NCBI RefSeq assembly: GCF_026427715.1
Contig: NZ_CP107558.1
Location: 3,317,001 to 3,381,000 of the forward strand
Source of the DNA: Methylocystis sp. MJC1
Lineage (GTDB): Bacteria; Pseudomonadota; Alphaproteobacteria; Rhizobiales; Beijerinckiaceae
Direction of reading: 5' to 3'
Length of the DNA: 64,000 nt
Part shown: piece after piece, positions 24,967 to 34,516 of the stretch
Position numbering within the stretch: the stretch's first letter is position 1
How the letters are laid out: every line of letters starts with the position of its first letter
Translations under genes and position numbers: made by a program
Notes under the pieces: generated by a model
Databases searched by the model: none
What the model saw: the letters and a program-made list of their open reading frames with translations, nothing else
What the model was told of the DNA's origin: nothing

Positions 24967-26535
24967 TCAGACCGCCTGCATCGCTTCGGGCTTGGAGCGA
25001 CCGCGCTTCACCATCAACTTATTGAGCGCCGAGACATAGGCGCGCGCCGAGGCGACGAGCGTGTCGGGATCGGCGCCGCGGCCAGTGACGGACTTGCCCT
25101 CCTCGGAGAGGCGCACCGACACCTCCGCCTGCGCATCCGTCCCCTCGGTGACGGCGTGGACCTGATACAGCTCCAGCGTCGCCTCATGCGGCGCGAGGGC
25201 CTTTATGGCGTTGAAGATCGCGTCCACCGGGCCGTTGCCCGTCGCTTGGTGCGTCACCTTGTCGCCGTCGATATCGAGCGTCAGCGCCGCCGACTGCGGA
25301 CCATGCGTGCCGGCCATGACCATCAAAGCGAGCACCTTGATGTGATCATGCGCCGAAACGATTTCATCGTCGACCAAAGCGACGAGATCTTCGTCGTAGA
25401 CGAACTTCTTGCGATCGGCGAGATCCTTGAAGCGGTTGAAGGCGTCCTGCAGCGCATTCTCGCCGAGATCGTAGCCCAGCTCTTTCAGCTTTTCGCGGAA
25501 GGCGTGGCGGCCGGAATGCTTGCCCATGACGAGCGAGGTCTTGGTGACGCCGACGCTCTCGGGCGTCATGATCTCGTAAGTATGCGCGTTTTTGAGCATG
25601 CCATCCTGATGGATGCCGCTCTCATGCGCGAAGGCGTTACGACCGACGATCGCCTTGTTGTATTGCACCGGGAATGACGTCACCGCCGAGACGAGCTTGG
25701 AGGCGCGCGTCAGGAGCTTCGCGTCGATGTTGGTGTAATAGGGCAGAACGTCGTGACGCGTCTTCAGCGCCATGACAATCTCTTCCATGGCGGCGTTGCC
25801 CGCGCGTTCGCCGAGACCATTGATCGTGCACTCCACCTGCCGCGCGCCGCCGCGCACGCCGGCGAGCGAATTGGCGACAGCGAGACCCAGATCGTCGTGG
25901 CAGTGGACGGAGAAAACCGCCTTATCGGAGTTGGGCACGCGCTCGCGCACGGTGCGGAAGAGCCGCTCATATTCCTGCGGCGTCGTATAGCCGACGGTGT
26001 CGGGGATATTGATCGTCGTCGCGCCGGCGTTAATTGCGGTTTCGACGCAGCGGCACAGGAAATCGATCTCGGTGCGCGTGCCGTCCTCCGCCGACCATTC
26101 GACGTCGGCGACATGATTGCGCGCGCGCGTCACCGACGAGGCAATCAGCTCCAGAACCCGCTCCGGCTCCATTTGGAGCTTGTATTTCATGTGAACCGGC
26201 GAGGTGGAAATGAAAGTATGGATACGCGCCCTCTTCGCCTCGCGCAGCGCCTCGGCGCAGCGGTCGATGTCCTTCTCAGATGCGCGCGCCAGGCCGGCGA
26301 CCGTCGCATTCTTCACGCGCCGCGCGACCTCACAGACGCTCTCAAAATCGCCAGGGCTCGCAATGGGAAAGCCCGCCTCGATGATGTCGACGCCCAATTG
26401 GTCGAGCAGATCGGCGACTTCCAGCTTTTCTTCCAGTGTCATGGAGGCGCCTGGCGATTGCTCGCCGTCGCGCAGGGTCGTGTCGAAAATGACGACGCGC
26501 TCGCCGTCCTGGGAGCTATTTGCGATATTGGTCAT
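24967..26535 (-). CDS. leuA: 2-Isopropylmalate synthase
   Basis: 522 residues, the long LeuA type. It condenses acetyl-CoA with 2-oxoisovalerate in the first committed step of leucine synthesis. The catalytic TIM barrel (about 10-290) has [25 protein letters not shown] and [14 protein letters not shown]. The C-terminal part (about 390-510) is the LeuA dimer domain that gives feedback inhibition by leucine. A leader peptide with four Leu codons in a row lies upstream (26627-26695), and a clean terminator lies downstream, so leuA is a single-gene unit under leader control. Confidence 0.97.
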   Translation of the reverse strand: MTNIANSSQDGERVVIFDTTLRDGEQSPGASMTLEEKLEVADLLDQLGVDIIEAGFPIASPGDFESVCEVARRVKNATVAGLARASEKDIDRCAEALREAKRARIHTFISTSPVHMKYKLQMEPERVLELIASSVTRARNHVADVEWSAEDGTRTEIDFLCRCVETAINAGATTINIPDTVGYTTPQEYERLFRTVRERVPNSDKAVFSVHCHDDLGLAVANSLAGVRGGARQVECTINGLGERAGNAAMEEIVMALKTRHDVLPYYTNIDAKLLTRASKLVSAVTSFPVQYNKAIVGRNAFAHESGIHQDGMLKNAHTYEIMTPESVGVTKTSLVMGKHSGRHAFREKLKELGYDLGENALQDAFNRFKDLADRKKFVYDEDLVALVDDEIVSAHDHIKVLALMVMAGTHGPQSAALTLDIDGDKVTHQATGNGPVDAIFNAIKALAPHEATLELYQVHAVTEGTDAQAEVSVRLSEEGKSVTGRGADPDTLVASARAYVSALNKLMVKRGRSKPEAMQAV

Positions 26536-26720
26536 GATGAAACTTTCTGAAGCTGCTGCGCCCTATGTCGGGGCTTGTCCGGGTTTCGTCGAGCCCCTGA
26601 TCGCCTGGGCGCAAGCCCTGCGGGCGTCAGGGGCGACGAAGAAGCAGCAGACCGGCGCGCGCAAAAGTTGCGCGAGAGCTGAGCCCCCACGCCATTTTGC
26701 CTTCATATGTGGCGGTATCG
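26536..26720 (-). promoter_or_regulatory. leuA leader region with alternative hairpins
   Basis: The leader RNA contains a short Leu-rich reading frame and three complementary segments. TCAGGGGC/GCCCCTGA (26593-26600 with 26627-26634) forms one hairpin. The middle segment can instead pair with GGGGCT at 26570-26575. The two are mutually exclusive, as in ribosome-mediated attenuation. No T run follows, so the effect may be on leuA translation or on rho-dependent ending. Confidence 0.55.
26627..26695 (-). CDS. leuL: leuA leader peptide
   Basis: A 22-codon frame: M-A-W-G-L-S-S-R-A-T-F-A-R-A-G-L-L-L-L-R-R-P. Codons 16-19 are CTG CTG CTT CTT. GAAGG stands five bases before the ATG. The stop lies inside the first strand of the leader hairpin, 91 bases before leuA. 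A run of Leu codons in this place is the hallmark of leucine attenuation peptides. Stalling on Leu codons when charged tRNA-Leu is scarce would change the folding downstream. Confidence 0.65.
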   Translation of the reverse strand: MAWGLSSRATFARAGLLLLRRP

Positions 26721-26932
26721 GCAGCCACCTTCCGACGTCCTCGCTTCGACGGCCTTCTCAAGGCCGCAATCGGCCAAGGATAAGCAAATACGCTCCGGCA
26801 GGCAAGCGACCGCCCGCGCGTTCGGCGTAAATCGAGGCTATCAAAAGTCTATCCGGAGCGCATTTGTTTTTTTACGCTTTCCGCCTTTCAGGCCTCTTGC
26901 CCAAAGGCCGATATGAGCCCTAACATCCTGCT

Positions 26933-27454
26933 ATGGTCAAAACCGCCTTCTCGATCCGCCACGCACGCCCCGGCGACGCCGAGGAAATCGCACGCGTTCA
27001 TGATGCTTCCTGGCGCGACGCGTATCGCGGCGTCATTCCTGGCGTGGAGCTCGAACGCATGATTGCGCGGCGCGGGCCAGCTTGGTGGCATTCGGCGATC
27101 GTTCGTGGCACCGGCCTGCTCGTGCTGGATTTCGACAAGCAGATCGCCGGCTATTCGACCTATGGCCGCAACCGCGTCCCGTCGATGCCCTATTCGGGCG
27201 AAATCTTCGAGCTGTATCTGGCGCCGCAGCATCAGGGGCTCGGCTTGGGCCGGCGCCTGTTCAACGCGGCGCGGCGCGAGCTTGCCGAGCACGGCTATCT
27301 CTCGACGATCGTCTGGGCGCTCGCCGATAATGAGAAGGCTCTGTCTTTCTACCGTAGCCTCGGCGGCCAGACCGTGCGTCGCGCGGAAGAACGCTTCGGC
27401 TCCGATATGCTAACCCGCGTCGCCTTCGGTTTCGTCTCCGCGCCCGTGCGCTGA
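26933..27454 (+). CDS. GNAT family N-acetyltransferase
   Basis: 173 residues, one GNAT domain: FSIRHARPGDAEEIARVHDASW at the start, FELYLAPQHQGLGLGRRLF (the acetyl-CoA pyrophosphate loop Q-x-x-G-x-G) at about 92-110, and the ALADNEKALSFYRSLG stretch, typical of the family's last strands. The substrate cannot be told from sequence. It reads away from leuA across about 240 bases and ends at a palindromic repeat. Confidence 0.9.
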   Translation: MVKTAFSIRHARPGDAEEIARVHDASWRDAYRGVIPGVELERMIARRGPAWWHSAIVRGTGLLVLDFDKQIAGYSTYGRNRVPSMPYSGEIFELYLAPQHQGLGLGRRLFNAARRELAEHGYLSTIVWALADNEKALSFYRSLGGQTVRRAEERFGSDMLTRVAFGFVSAPVR

Positions 27455-27460
27455 CCACCC

Positions 27461-27542
27461 CGTCATTGCGAGCGTAGCGAAGCAATCCAGAGCCATATTG
27501 ACGCTCCCGGATCGCTTTGTCGCTCAGCGCCTCACGATGACG
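27461..27542. repeat. Dispersed palindromic repeat, copy 2 (diverged)
   Basis: CGTCATTGCGAGCGTAGCGAAGCAATCCAG starts at 27461 and a degraded complement ends CACGATGACGG near 27542. It lies between the convergent ends of the acetyltransferase and the transglycosylase genes, as copies 1 and 3 do for their neighbours. Confidence 0.75.
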
Positions 27543-27551
27543 GGCCGGCGC

Positions 27552-28757
27552 TCAACGTTCTCTCAACCTCACAAGGATTTCCTTTGTCGCGAAGCCGTCC
27601 GCGGGCTGTATCCCCTCCGCGATCTGAAAGGCATGGATGGCGTTGCGGCTCGTGCGGCCCAATTTCCCGTCGATCGTCCCGCGATAATAGCCCTTGGCTG
27701 TCAGCAGCTGCTGCATCGCCTTGACGTCGTTGGTGGGAAGCGGCGCGACGCGCGGCCACGCGGCTAAGGGCGTCTCCCGTCCGGCGATGCGATCCGCGAG
27801 AATAGCAACCGACATCGCATAGGCGTCCGAAGTATTATATTGCCGTATGACCTCGAAATTATCCGAGATCAGAAAGGCTGGCCCGTTCGCGCCAGCCGGC
27901 AAGTAAAGGCTTGCCGCGCCTCCCGGGGGGAGCGCCTCGCCGTCCGCCCGCTGAACGCCCAGCGACCGCCAACGGCCGAAATCGAGATCGAATGTTGCGA
28001 AATCGAACCCGTCGGGCAGCCGGACCTCGACGACCGCCGGAAGGCCGGCGGCCCACCCCGACTTCTCGAGGAAATTTCCGATCGAGGCGACAGCGTCCGC
28101 GTGGGAGCGCCATATGTCCGGCGCGCCGGCGCCGTCGTCGCTTTCGGCATATTTGAGATAGGCCGACGGCATGAACTGCGGCTGGCCCATGGCGCCGGCC
28201 CAGGAACCGCGCAATTGGGCGCGCGTCGCATAGCCCTTTTCCAGCATCATCAAGGCGCTGACGAACTCCTCGATGAACGTCTCGGCGCGGTGGCCCTTCC
28301 AGGCAAGCGTCGCCAGCACCCTCAGCGCATCTGCGCCGCCGGTCGCCGTCCCGAAATTGCTTTCGACGCCCAGAATGGCGGTAATGATCTCGCCTGGAAC
28401 GCCGTGCCGCGCGGTCGCGCGGCGCAAGGGGCCGGCGAGCTCCGCCGCGACGGATTGGCCGCGCGCGACGCGGCTGCTCGTCACCGTTCCAGCGAGATAG
28501 GCAGGGATGGAAATGGTGAATTCCGCCTGCGCCTTAGGCTTGGCGAGGACGCCTGGCTCCGGCGCGAGGCCCGAGATCGCGGCCTCGAAAGTGGCGCGCG
28601 AAACGCCGGCCGCCTGGGCTTGCGGCCAGAGGTTTTGCAGGAATTGCGTAAAATCCTCGGCGCGGGCCGGAAGGGCGAGCGTCGCCAAGCTCAGAGCCAA
28701 ACCCTGCAGCGCGCGGCGGCGATCGAGGAAGCCAAAGCGGCTTTTGCTGTGTCTCAT
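27552..28757 (-). CDS. Lytic murein transglycosylase (MltB family)
   Basis: 401 residues. A leader with DRRRALQGLALSLA ends near PARAED. The SLT_2 catalytic domain (about 36-320) has Glu132 in ILGVESNFG as acid catalyst and GAMGQPQFMPSAYLKYA. A C-terminal peptidoglycan-binding domain (about 340-400) reads VKAMQQLLTAKGYY and GKLGRTSRNAIHAFQ. It cleaves glycan strands of murein in the periplasm with formation of the 1,6-anhydro end. The triple Arg in the leader may indicate Tat export. Confidence 0.92.
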   Translation of the reverse strand: MRHSKSRFGFLDRRRALQGLALSLATLALPARAEDFTQFLQNLWPQAQAAGVSRATFEAAISGLAPEPGVLAKPKAQAEFTISIPAYLAGTVTSSRVARGQSVAAELAGPLRRATARHGVPGEIITAILGVESNFGTATGGADALRVLATLAWKGHRAETFIEEFVSALMMLEKGYATRAQLRGSWAGAMGQPQFMPSAYLKYAESDDGAGAPDIWRSHADAVASIGNFLEKSGWAAGLPAVVEVRLPDGFDFATFDLDFGRWRSLGVQRADGEALPPGGAASLYLPAGANGPAFLISDNFEVIRQYNTSDAYAMSVAILADRIAGRETPLAAWPRVAPLPTNDVKAMQQLLTAKGYYRGTIDGKLGRTSRNAIHAFQIAEGIQPADGFATKEILVRLRER

Positions 28758-28883
28758 GACCTCCTCAGGCCTTGCTTGTTTGGAAATCTTTCATATTGCA
28801 GCATTTGACAGGCCGGCTGCGCTGCCGTCTACTGAGGACAACAGAGTTTCGAGGGGCGAGATTGCTCGCTGGCGGTCCTTAAA

Positions 28884-29357
28884 ATGACGCATCAAGCTGT
28901 ACCCAGAAGCTTCAACGACGCCCGCCGCCTGCGCGAGCAGCCCGCAGGCGTGCCGCTGGATCCGAAGACCAAGCTCCGCAACGCCGGCCTTCGCCCGACC
29001 GTGCAGCGCCTGGCGCTCAGCAAGCTTCTCTTCGGCAAGGGCGATCGCCATGTCAGCGCTGAGGCGCTTCATGCCGAGGCGCGCGAAGCCGGCCTCACAA
29101 TGTCGTTGTCGACTGTCTACAACACGCTGAACCAATTCGCGCAAGCGGGCCTTCTGCGCGAGATCGCGGTCCAGGGGCCGCGCACCTATTTCCACACCCG
29201 CACCTCGCCGCACCACCATTTCATGGATGAGGCAACTGGCCGCATGTTCGACGCGGCGGATGGCTCGGTGGAGTTCTCCCGCCTGCCGGCGCCGCCTGAG
29301 GGCATGGAGATTGTTGGCTGCGACGTGATCATCCGCATTCGCCCGAAGAAGGGCTGA
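28884..29357 (+). CDS. irr: Irr-type Fur-family iron regulator
   Basis: 157 residues. The winged helix (about 30-105) has LRNAGLRPTVQRLALSKLLF, HVSAEALHAEA and STVYNTLNQFAQAGLLREI. The HHH cluster in TSPHHHFMDEATG is the haem/metal site found in Irr of Rhizobiales and their kin. Irr represses or activates iron genes under iron limitation by direct binding to haem-synthesis complexes. The N-terminal GCP haem motif of some Irr proteins is not seen. This gene is single, divergent from the transglycosylase. Confidence 0.9.
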   Translation: MTHQAVPRSFNDARRLREQPAGVPLDPKTKLRNAGLRPTVQRLALSKLLFGKGDRHVSAEALHAEAREAGLTMSLSTVYNTLNQFAQAGLLREIAVQGPRTYFHTRTSPHHHFMDEATGRMFDAADGSVEFSRLPAPPEGMEIVGCDVIIRIRPKKG

Positions 29358-29369
29358 GCGGTCCCGGAT

Positions 29370-29430
29370 GCGCGCCTGAAGGCGCGCGGTCCAGGCGCGC
29401 CACCATTGGACCGCGAGCCTTCAGGCTCGC
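29370..29430. repeat. Pair of hairpins between irr and galU
   Basis: GCGCGCCTGAAGGCGCGC at 29370-29387 and GCGAGCCTTCAGGCTCGC at 29413-29430 are two hairpins between convergent genes; they may end both transcripts. The first, with the following GGTCC, recurs at 52762-52779. Confidence 0.75.
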
Positions 29431-29438
29431 CTTGATCA

Positions 29439-30323
29439 TCAGCCCAGAAGCTTTTTCAGCTCCGCCCTCAGCCCGTCCGCCACATCCGCCCGCGCGAGGC
29501 CGAAAGCGACATTCGCCGCGAGGAAGCCGAGCTTCGAGCCCGTGTCATAGGTGCGGCCGTCGAAGCGCACGCCATGGAACGGGCGCTCCTTGGCGAGATG
29601 GATCATGGCGTCGGTCAGCTGGATCTCCCCGCCCGCGCCCTTCTCGCCCTTCTCGAGCAGCGCGAAAATCTCCGGCTCGAGAATGTAACGCCCAGAGATG
29701 ATCAAATTGCTGGGCGCCGTGCCCTGTGGCGGCTTCTCCACCATGCCGGTGATCTCGAAAGTTTCGCCGAAATCCTTACCCTTGGCGACGATGCCATATT
29801 GGTGCGTCTCCTCGGGCTTCACCTCCTCGACGGCAATGATGTTGCCGCCGTGCTTCTCATAGGCCTCGACAGCCTGCGCCATGCAGCGCGAGGTCTTGCC
29901 GGCAGCCGGGAGGGTGATCATGTCGGGGAGCAGCACCGCGAAGGGCTCGTCGCCGATGATCTCGCGCGCGCACCAGACGGCGTGGCCGAGACCCAGCGGC
30001 GCTTGCTGGCGCGTAAAGCTCGTGGCCCCCGCCTTCGGCAGATCAGCCATCAGACTTTCGTATTCTTTTGTCTTATTGCGGCGCTTGAGGGTGTCCTCAA
30101 GTTCATAGCCCATGTCGAAATGATCTTCGATCGTTCCCTTGCCGCGTCCCGTGACAAAAACGAAATGCTCGATGCCGGCCTCGCGCGCCTCGTCGACGAC
30201 GTGCTGGACTACAGGGCGATCGACGACCGTCAGCATTTCCTTCGGCACCGCCTTGGTTGCCGGCAAGAAGCGCGTGCCGAGGCCCGCCACGGGTAAAACA
30301 GCCTTGCGAATGCGTCTGGTCAT
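29439..30323 (-). CDS. galU: UTP-glucose-1-phosphate uridylyltransferase
   Basis: 294 residues. It opens with [26 protein letters not shown], the nucleotide-binding signature, with [15 protein letters not shown] and [12 protein letters not shown] later. It makes UDP-glucose for exopolysaccharide and glycolipid synthesis. It is divergent from galE across 133 bases, so the pair would supply UDP-glucose and UDP-galactose together. Confidence 0.96.
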   Translation of the reverse strand: MTRRIRKAVLPVAGLGTRFLPATKAVPKEMLTVVDRPVVQHVVDEAREAGIEHFVFVTGRGKGTIEDHFDMGYELEDTLKRRNKTKEYESLMADLPKAGATSFTRQQAPLGLGHAVWCAREIIGDEPFAVLLPDMITLPAAGKTSRCMAQAVEAYEKHGGNIIAVEEVKPEETHQYGIVAKGKDFGETFEITGMVEKPPQGTAPSNLIISGRYILEPEIFALLEKGEKGAGGEIQLTDAMIHLAKERPFHGVRFDGRTYDTGSKLGFLAANVAFGLARADVADGLRAELKKLLG

Positions 30324-30456
30324 GTGGGTCCGACTTCGAGTGGGTTAGGTTACGAGAAAGCCAATCTCGCGTAAAAGAATGTCAAATTCTTACGCGCTTG
30401 GCCTCGATTTTAAGTTCGCGGCGTTAATTTGGGATGAGGAACGAGGGAACGGCAAG

Positions 30457-31431
30457 ATGGCGGTTTTGGTCACAGGCGGCGCCGGCTACATTGGCAGTCA
30501 TACGGTTCTCGAACTCCTCGACGCAGGCCAAAAACCGGTCGTGCTGGACGATCTCTCCACTGGCTTCCGCTGGGCGGTGCCCGAAGGGACGTCGCTGATC
30601 GTCGGCGACGACGGCGATGGAGATCTCGTCGCAGGGCAGATCCGCGACCATAAAGTCGACGCCGTCATTCATTTCGCCGCCAAGATCGTGGTCCCCGAGT
30701 CGGTCGCCGATCCTCTGGGCTACTATCTTAACAATACGGCGAAAGCGCGCTCGCTGATCGCGACCGCGGTCCACTGCGGCGTGAAGCATTTCATCTTCTC
30801 CTCGACCGCCGCCGTCTATGGCGACCCCGAACATCTGCCCGTGACCGAAGACGAGCCCTTGAAGCCCGTCTCCCCCTATGGCCGCTCCAAGCTCATGGTC
30901 GAATGGATGCTGGAGGATACGGCGCGGGCGCATGATTTCGCTTATGTAGCGCTACGTTATTTCAACGTCGCTGGAGCCGACCCCAAAGGGCGCTCCGGCC
31001 AATCCACGCCCAACGCCACCCATCTCATCAAGGTCGCGGCGCAGGCGGCGCTCGGCAAGCGGCCGAAAATGCAGGTCTTCGGCACGGATTACCCTACTCC
31101 CGACGGCACCTGCGTTCGCGATTATATCCAGGTCACCGACCTCGCCCGCGCCCATCTCGACGCTTTGCGCTATCTGCGGGAGGGCGGGAAGAGCCTCGTC
31201 GCCAATTGCGGTTATGCGCATGGCTTTTCGGTGCTCGAGGTCATCGAGGCGGTCAAGCGCATATCGGGCGTGGATTTCCCGGTCGAATACGCCCCGCGCC
31301 GCCCGGGCGATCCGGCGGCCATCGTCGCCGCCAACGAGCGGGCGCGCAATGTGCTCGGCTGGACTCCGGAGCACGACAACCTCGACGAGATCGTGCGGCA
31401 GGCGCTCGATTGGGAGAAGAAGCTCGGCTGA
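30457..31431 (+). CDS. galE: UDP-glucose 4-epimerase
   Basis: 324 residues. The Rossmann motif GGAGYIGSH lies at about 7-15, and the catalytic YGRSK (Tyr/Lys pair) with upstream SSTAAVYG at about 120-150. It interconverts UDP-glucose and UDP-galactose. The start at 30457 has GAGGGAA upstream and gives the standard N-terminus (MAVLVTGG). It is divergent from galU. Confidence 0.95.
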   Translation: MAVLVTGGAGYIGSHTVLELLDAGQKPVVLDDLSTGFRWAVPEGTSLIVGDDGDGDLVAGQIRDHKVDAVIHFAAKIVVPESVADPLGYYLNNTAKARSLIATAVHCGVKHFIFSSTAAVYGDPEHLPVTEDEPLKPVSPYGRSKLMVEWMLEDTARAHDFAYVALRYFNVAGADPKGRSGQSTPNATHLIKVAAQAALGKRPKMQVFGTDYPTPDGTCVRDYIQVTDLARAHLDALRYLREGGKSLVANCGYAHGFSVLEVIEAVKRISGVDFPVEYAPRRPGDPAAIVAANERARNVLGWTPEHDNLDEIVRQALDWEKKLG

Positions 31432-31463
31432 GCCTTGTTAGAGTCGTCCCGTCCGTGCGGGCA

Positions 31464-32945
31464 TTACGCTTCCAGCCGTTCGACGATGGTTCGCAGCACC
31501 TTGAGCCGAGCGAACTTCTTGTCATTGGCCTCAACCAGCGTCCAGGGCGCGAGCCGCGAGCTGGTACGGTCGACCATGTCGGTCATGGCCTGTTCGTAAA
31601 GGCCCCATTTCTCGCGGTTGCGCCAATCGTCGGGGGTCAACTTGTAGCGCTTGAACGCCTTGGCCTCCCGATCCTCGAAACGGCGTAGCTGCTCCTCTTG
31701 CGAGATGGCGAGCCAGAATTTCACGACAAGATAGCCAGTCTCGCTGAGCTGGCGTTCGAAATCATTGATCTCCTGATAGGCGCGCATCCAGTCCTGCGAG
31801 GCGGCGAAGCCCTCGACGCGCTCGACGAGCACGCGCCCGTACCAGCTGCGGTCGAAGATGGCGACGTCCCCCCTGCGGGGTAGATTGCGCCAGAAACGCC
31901 AGAGATAAGGCCTTGCAAGCTCTTCGTCGCTGGGCGCGGCGACGCCATGGACGCGGAAGCGGCGCGGATCGAGCGCCTCGCGCACGCGGCGGATCGCCCC
32001 GCCCTTCCCTGCTGCGTCATTACCCTCGAAGAGGAGCACGAGACCCTTGTTGCGGAAGCTCTTCGCGGTCGTGGCCTCGGTAAGGCCCTGCTGCAAATCC
32101 CGCAGCTCCTGGCTGTAGGTCTCCCGGTCGGCCGTTTTCGTCAGGTCCAGCGTGGAAACGAGGCTCGGCCGCGGCAAAGCGCTCTCCGGCGTGGCGACGG
32201 CCTGCGTGTTCGGCGCGGCTGGCGCCCCCTCGACGGCGCTTTTCAAGGTCTGCAACAAGAGATCGCCCACGGCGGCGTCGCGGTAATGCGGGTCGGACGC
32301 CGGCACCACGGCCCAGGGCGCATTGCCGGTGGAAGTCTTCTCGATCATCTCGAGCGCCGCGTCAGTGAGACGGGACCGAGCCTTGCCGCCGTCGATCTCG
32401 TCCCATTCGATGACAGCGGGGCGGCGTAGCGCACCATGCGCCTCGCGCAGCTTCTCGAGCCGTTTCTGCGCCTCGCGATCGTCCATATGGAGCCAAATCT
32501 TCAGGAGATGCACGCCCTCGCGGCGCAGCATCTCCTCGGAGCGGATCATGTCCTCCAGGGCGTTATCGTAAGCGTTTTTATCCAGCCGCCCCAACGCACG
32601 GTTGCGCAACAGGCGGTGATGCCAGGACCCGAGCACGAGCGCGATTCGTCCCTTGGACGGCATGTCGCGCCAATAGCGCCACGAGCCCGGGCGCGCCCGC
32701 TCTTCGTCCGTGGGCTTGCCGTAGGAAAGCGTCTCGACGAGGTGGTCGTCCAGCCAATCATAGAGCCGGTTGACGACCTCGCCTTTGCCGGCGCCGTCCG
32801 AGCCATTGATGAGCACCATAATCGCGGCGCGCTTCTGCTCCGCGACCTCGAATTGCGCATCGAGCAAAAGCTCGCGCAGCCGCGTCTCGGCGGCCTCGAA
32901 TTCGTCCTTGGTCATGACATGCGGCAGGTTGGCGGATTCGAACAT
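31464..32945 (-). CDS. pap: Polyphosphate:AMP phosphotransferase (two-domain PPK2)
   Basis: 493 residues with two PPK2 domains. The first (about 15-240) has Walker A GSDGAGKGE, but the lid/Walker B segment reads VLGSWHHRLLRNR instead of the usual FDRSWYGR. The second (about 270-490) has GNDAAGKGG and IFDRSWYGRVLVERVEG, so only the C-terminal half looks fully active. The enzyme uses polyphosphate to make ADP from AMP. The gene stands alone between galE and tRNA-Arg. Confidence 0.93.
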   Translation of the reverse strand: MFESANLPHVMTKDEFEAAETRLRELLLDAQFEVAEQKRAAIMVLINGSDGAGKGEVVNRLYDWLDDHLVETLSYGKPTDEERARPGSWRYWRDMPSKGRIALVLGSWHHRLLRNRALGRLDKNAYDNALEDMIRSEEMLRREGVHLLKIWLHMDDREAQKRLEKLREAHGALRRPAVIEWDEIDGGKARSRLTDAALEMIEKTSTGNAPWAVVPASDPHYRDAAVGDLLLQTLKSAVEGAPAAPNTQAVATPESALPRPSLVSTLDLTKTADRETYSQELRDLQQGLTEATTAKSFRNKGLVLLFEGNDAAGKGGAIRRVREALDPRRFRVHGVAAPSDEELARPYLWRFWRNLPRRGDVAIFDRSWYGRVLVERVEGFAASQDWMRAYQEINDFERQLSETGYLVVKFWLAISQEEQLRRFEDREAKAFKRYKLTPDDWRNREKWGLYEQAMTDMVDRTSSRLAPWTLVEANDKKFARLKVLRTIVERLEA

Positions 32946-33009
32946 GGGTCTCTTTCCGGCAAAGGCAACTTTTCAAACGGGCGAGCTGTGGTAGATGTAG
33001 CGGCGAGCG

Positions 33010-33086
33010 GGTCCCGTAGCTCAGCAGGATAGAGCAGCGGTTTCCTAAACCGAAGGTCACAGGTTCGAATCCTGTCGGGACCGCCA
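33010..33086 (+). tRNA. tRNA-Arg (CCT)
   Basis: Acceptor GGTCCCG pairs with CGGGACC, then G and encoded CCA. The D-arm (GCTCAGCAGGATAGAGC), the anticodon arm CGGTTTCCTAAACCG with anticodon CCT, and the T-arm CAGGTTCGAATCCTG are all complete. No integrase or 3' end duplication follows, so it is not acting as an insertion site here. Confidence 0.95.
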
Positions 33087-33136
33087 TAAGCTCCAAAGAA
33101 AATCGGCGTCCGGCAATAATCTTTGACGACCGCTCG

Positions 33137-33167
33137 CAAAAAGAAAAGGCCCGGCGCGAACCGGGCC
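33137..33167 (-). terminator. Rho-independent terminator of the outer-membrane barrel gene
   Basis: On the minus strand GGGCCCGGTTCGCGCCGGGCC is followed by TTTTCTTTTT. It begins about 34 bases after the stop at 33201. Confidence 0.88.
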
Positions 33168-33200
33168 CTCCCTTGACGAAACCGGCCGGATTTCGCTCGA

Positions 33201-34121
33201 TCAAAAACTCGCGAGGACCGGCGCCGAACCCCAGTTGAAATGGTAGTTCAGGCCAGCGCGCACGATATTACCGCGAATGGGCGCGGAGACCACAGGCGTT
33301 GTCGCCGCGAAGCTCCAAGCCGGAACGGGGGTGAAATTGATGCCCGCGCCGCCAAAAGTGTGGATCGTGCCGAGGTCGTAATAGAGATATTCGACCTTCG
33401 CGGACCAGTTGGGCATGAACATCCATTCGAGGCCGCCGCCCGCCGTCCAGCCCGTCGCCGTGTCGGAGAAGCTCGAGAATCCGGCCCCGAACAGGCCGGT
33501 CGGGTTGAGGATTTGAAGCGTGCTCGCGTTGAGGGTCACGCCGCCATAGGCGAAGCCGCCCGTGCCATAGAGCAAGAGAGTCGGCATGAAGAGCCAGCCC
33601 AAGCGGCCACGAACCGTGCCGAGATAGTCGAGGCTGCCTGAAAGCCGCGTGAACTGGCTGACGCTGAAGCCCGAGGGGAGCGGCAGAACGCCAAAAAGAG
33701 TGGTGTCGCCGCCGCTGCTGGCGACGCCCTGGATGTCCGCTTCCAGGCCGACGAGGAAGTTCTGGTAGAACTGGTAATTATAGCCGACCTGGCCGCCGCC
33801 GATGAAGCCGGAGCGGTTGCCAATCCCGGCGAATCCCTGGCCGCCGCTGAACCAGGCCCACTGGCCGGGCGCAGGCTGGACGCCGCCCAACTGCTTGGGC
33901 GCAGACGTCACGAGGACGCCGTCGAACTGGGTGAGCGTCGCCGTCCTGTCGGAGGCCCATGTGCCGCCGGCGTTCACGCCAGCATAGAAACCTGTCCAGG
34001 TCGGCAAGGGCGCCGCCGCCGGCGGAAGGGCAGGCGGAGCCTTACGGGACGGAAGGTCCGCCGCAAAGGCGGAGCCCGCCATCAGCGCCGAAGCCGCAAC
34101 CGAAAGACAGAATTTTTTCAT
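33201..34121 (-). CDS. Omp31-type outer-membrane beta-barrel protein
   Basis: 306 residues. A signal peptide ends at FAADLP, then a Pro-rich linker (PALPPAAAPLP) and a barrel opening WTGFYAGVNAGGTWAS. Alternating strands and Gly-rich turns continue to the end, with NYHFNWG near the C-terminus. The start at 34121 (MKKFCLS) is preferred because GAGGAGG lies nine bases before it; an ATG directly after that site would be too close. Members are abundant immunogenic porin-like proteins in Rhizobiales. Strong ribosome site and terminator suggest high expression. Confidence 0.88.
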   Translation of the reverse strand: MKKFCLSVAASALMAGSAFAADLPSRKAPPALPPAAAPLPTWTGFYAGVNAGGTWASDRTATLTQFDGVLVTSAPKQLGGVQPAPGQWAWFSGGQGFAGIGNRSGFIGGGQVGYNYQFYQNFLVGLEADIQGVASSGGDTTLFGVLPLPSGFSVSQFTRLSGSLDYLGTVRGRLGWLFMPTLLLYGTGGFAYGGVTLNASTLQILNPTGLFGAGFSSFSDTATGWTAGGGLEWMFMPNWSAKVEYLYYDLGTIHTFGGAGINFTPVPAWSFAATTPVVSAPIRGNIVRAGLNYHFNWGSAPVLASF

Positions 34122-34516
34122 AATGATCATCCTCCTCGAGTCATCCCTCTAGTGACCGCGGGGAATAGATCGCACGCATAGTTTTATGAGAAGATGGATA
34201 TTACGGTAGAGAGGTTCTTTATTCGCATATGTATCAAATCTGCAACAAATACTGTAGATAATACACTCAAGACACGGGTAACTTCGGCAGTTTTACTTAA
34301 GATAATCTACGTACGTGTAGCTACGTACAGGACGATATGCTTTGCTGTGCGCCGATGGCAGGGATGGCCGCGCGGCCATGTATGCGAGGATGCCCACGAT
34401 GACATCGCGTCGGAGCCATCCTGGCGCCTCTTTTCACAGGGAGGCTTTCACCGAACGATGAGCTGTGGCAACGATGCCTGCCGTACGCTCTCGCCCCTTT
34501 TGATGGATTTTCGGAT
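34122..34516. promoter_or_regulatory. AT-rich intergenic region upstream of the barrel gene
   Basis: About 390 bases, clearly richer in A and T than its surroundings at 34190-34340. CTACGTAC occurs twice (34307-34314 and 34321-34328), and AGATAAT- and TATCAAA-like motifs are frequent. This looks like a promoter/operator zone, probably for the barrel gene. A plus-strand frame across it shows no protein-like features. Confidence 0.4.

Noticed and set aside
33010..34130. tRNA-Arg as an integration site of an island
   Set aside because: No integrase and no repeated tRNA 3' end; the next gene is an ordinary outer-membrane gene with its own terminator.
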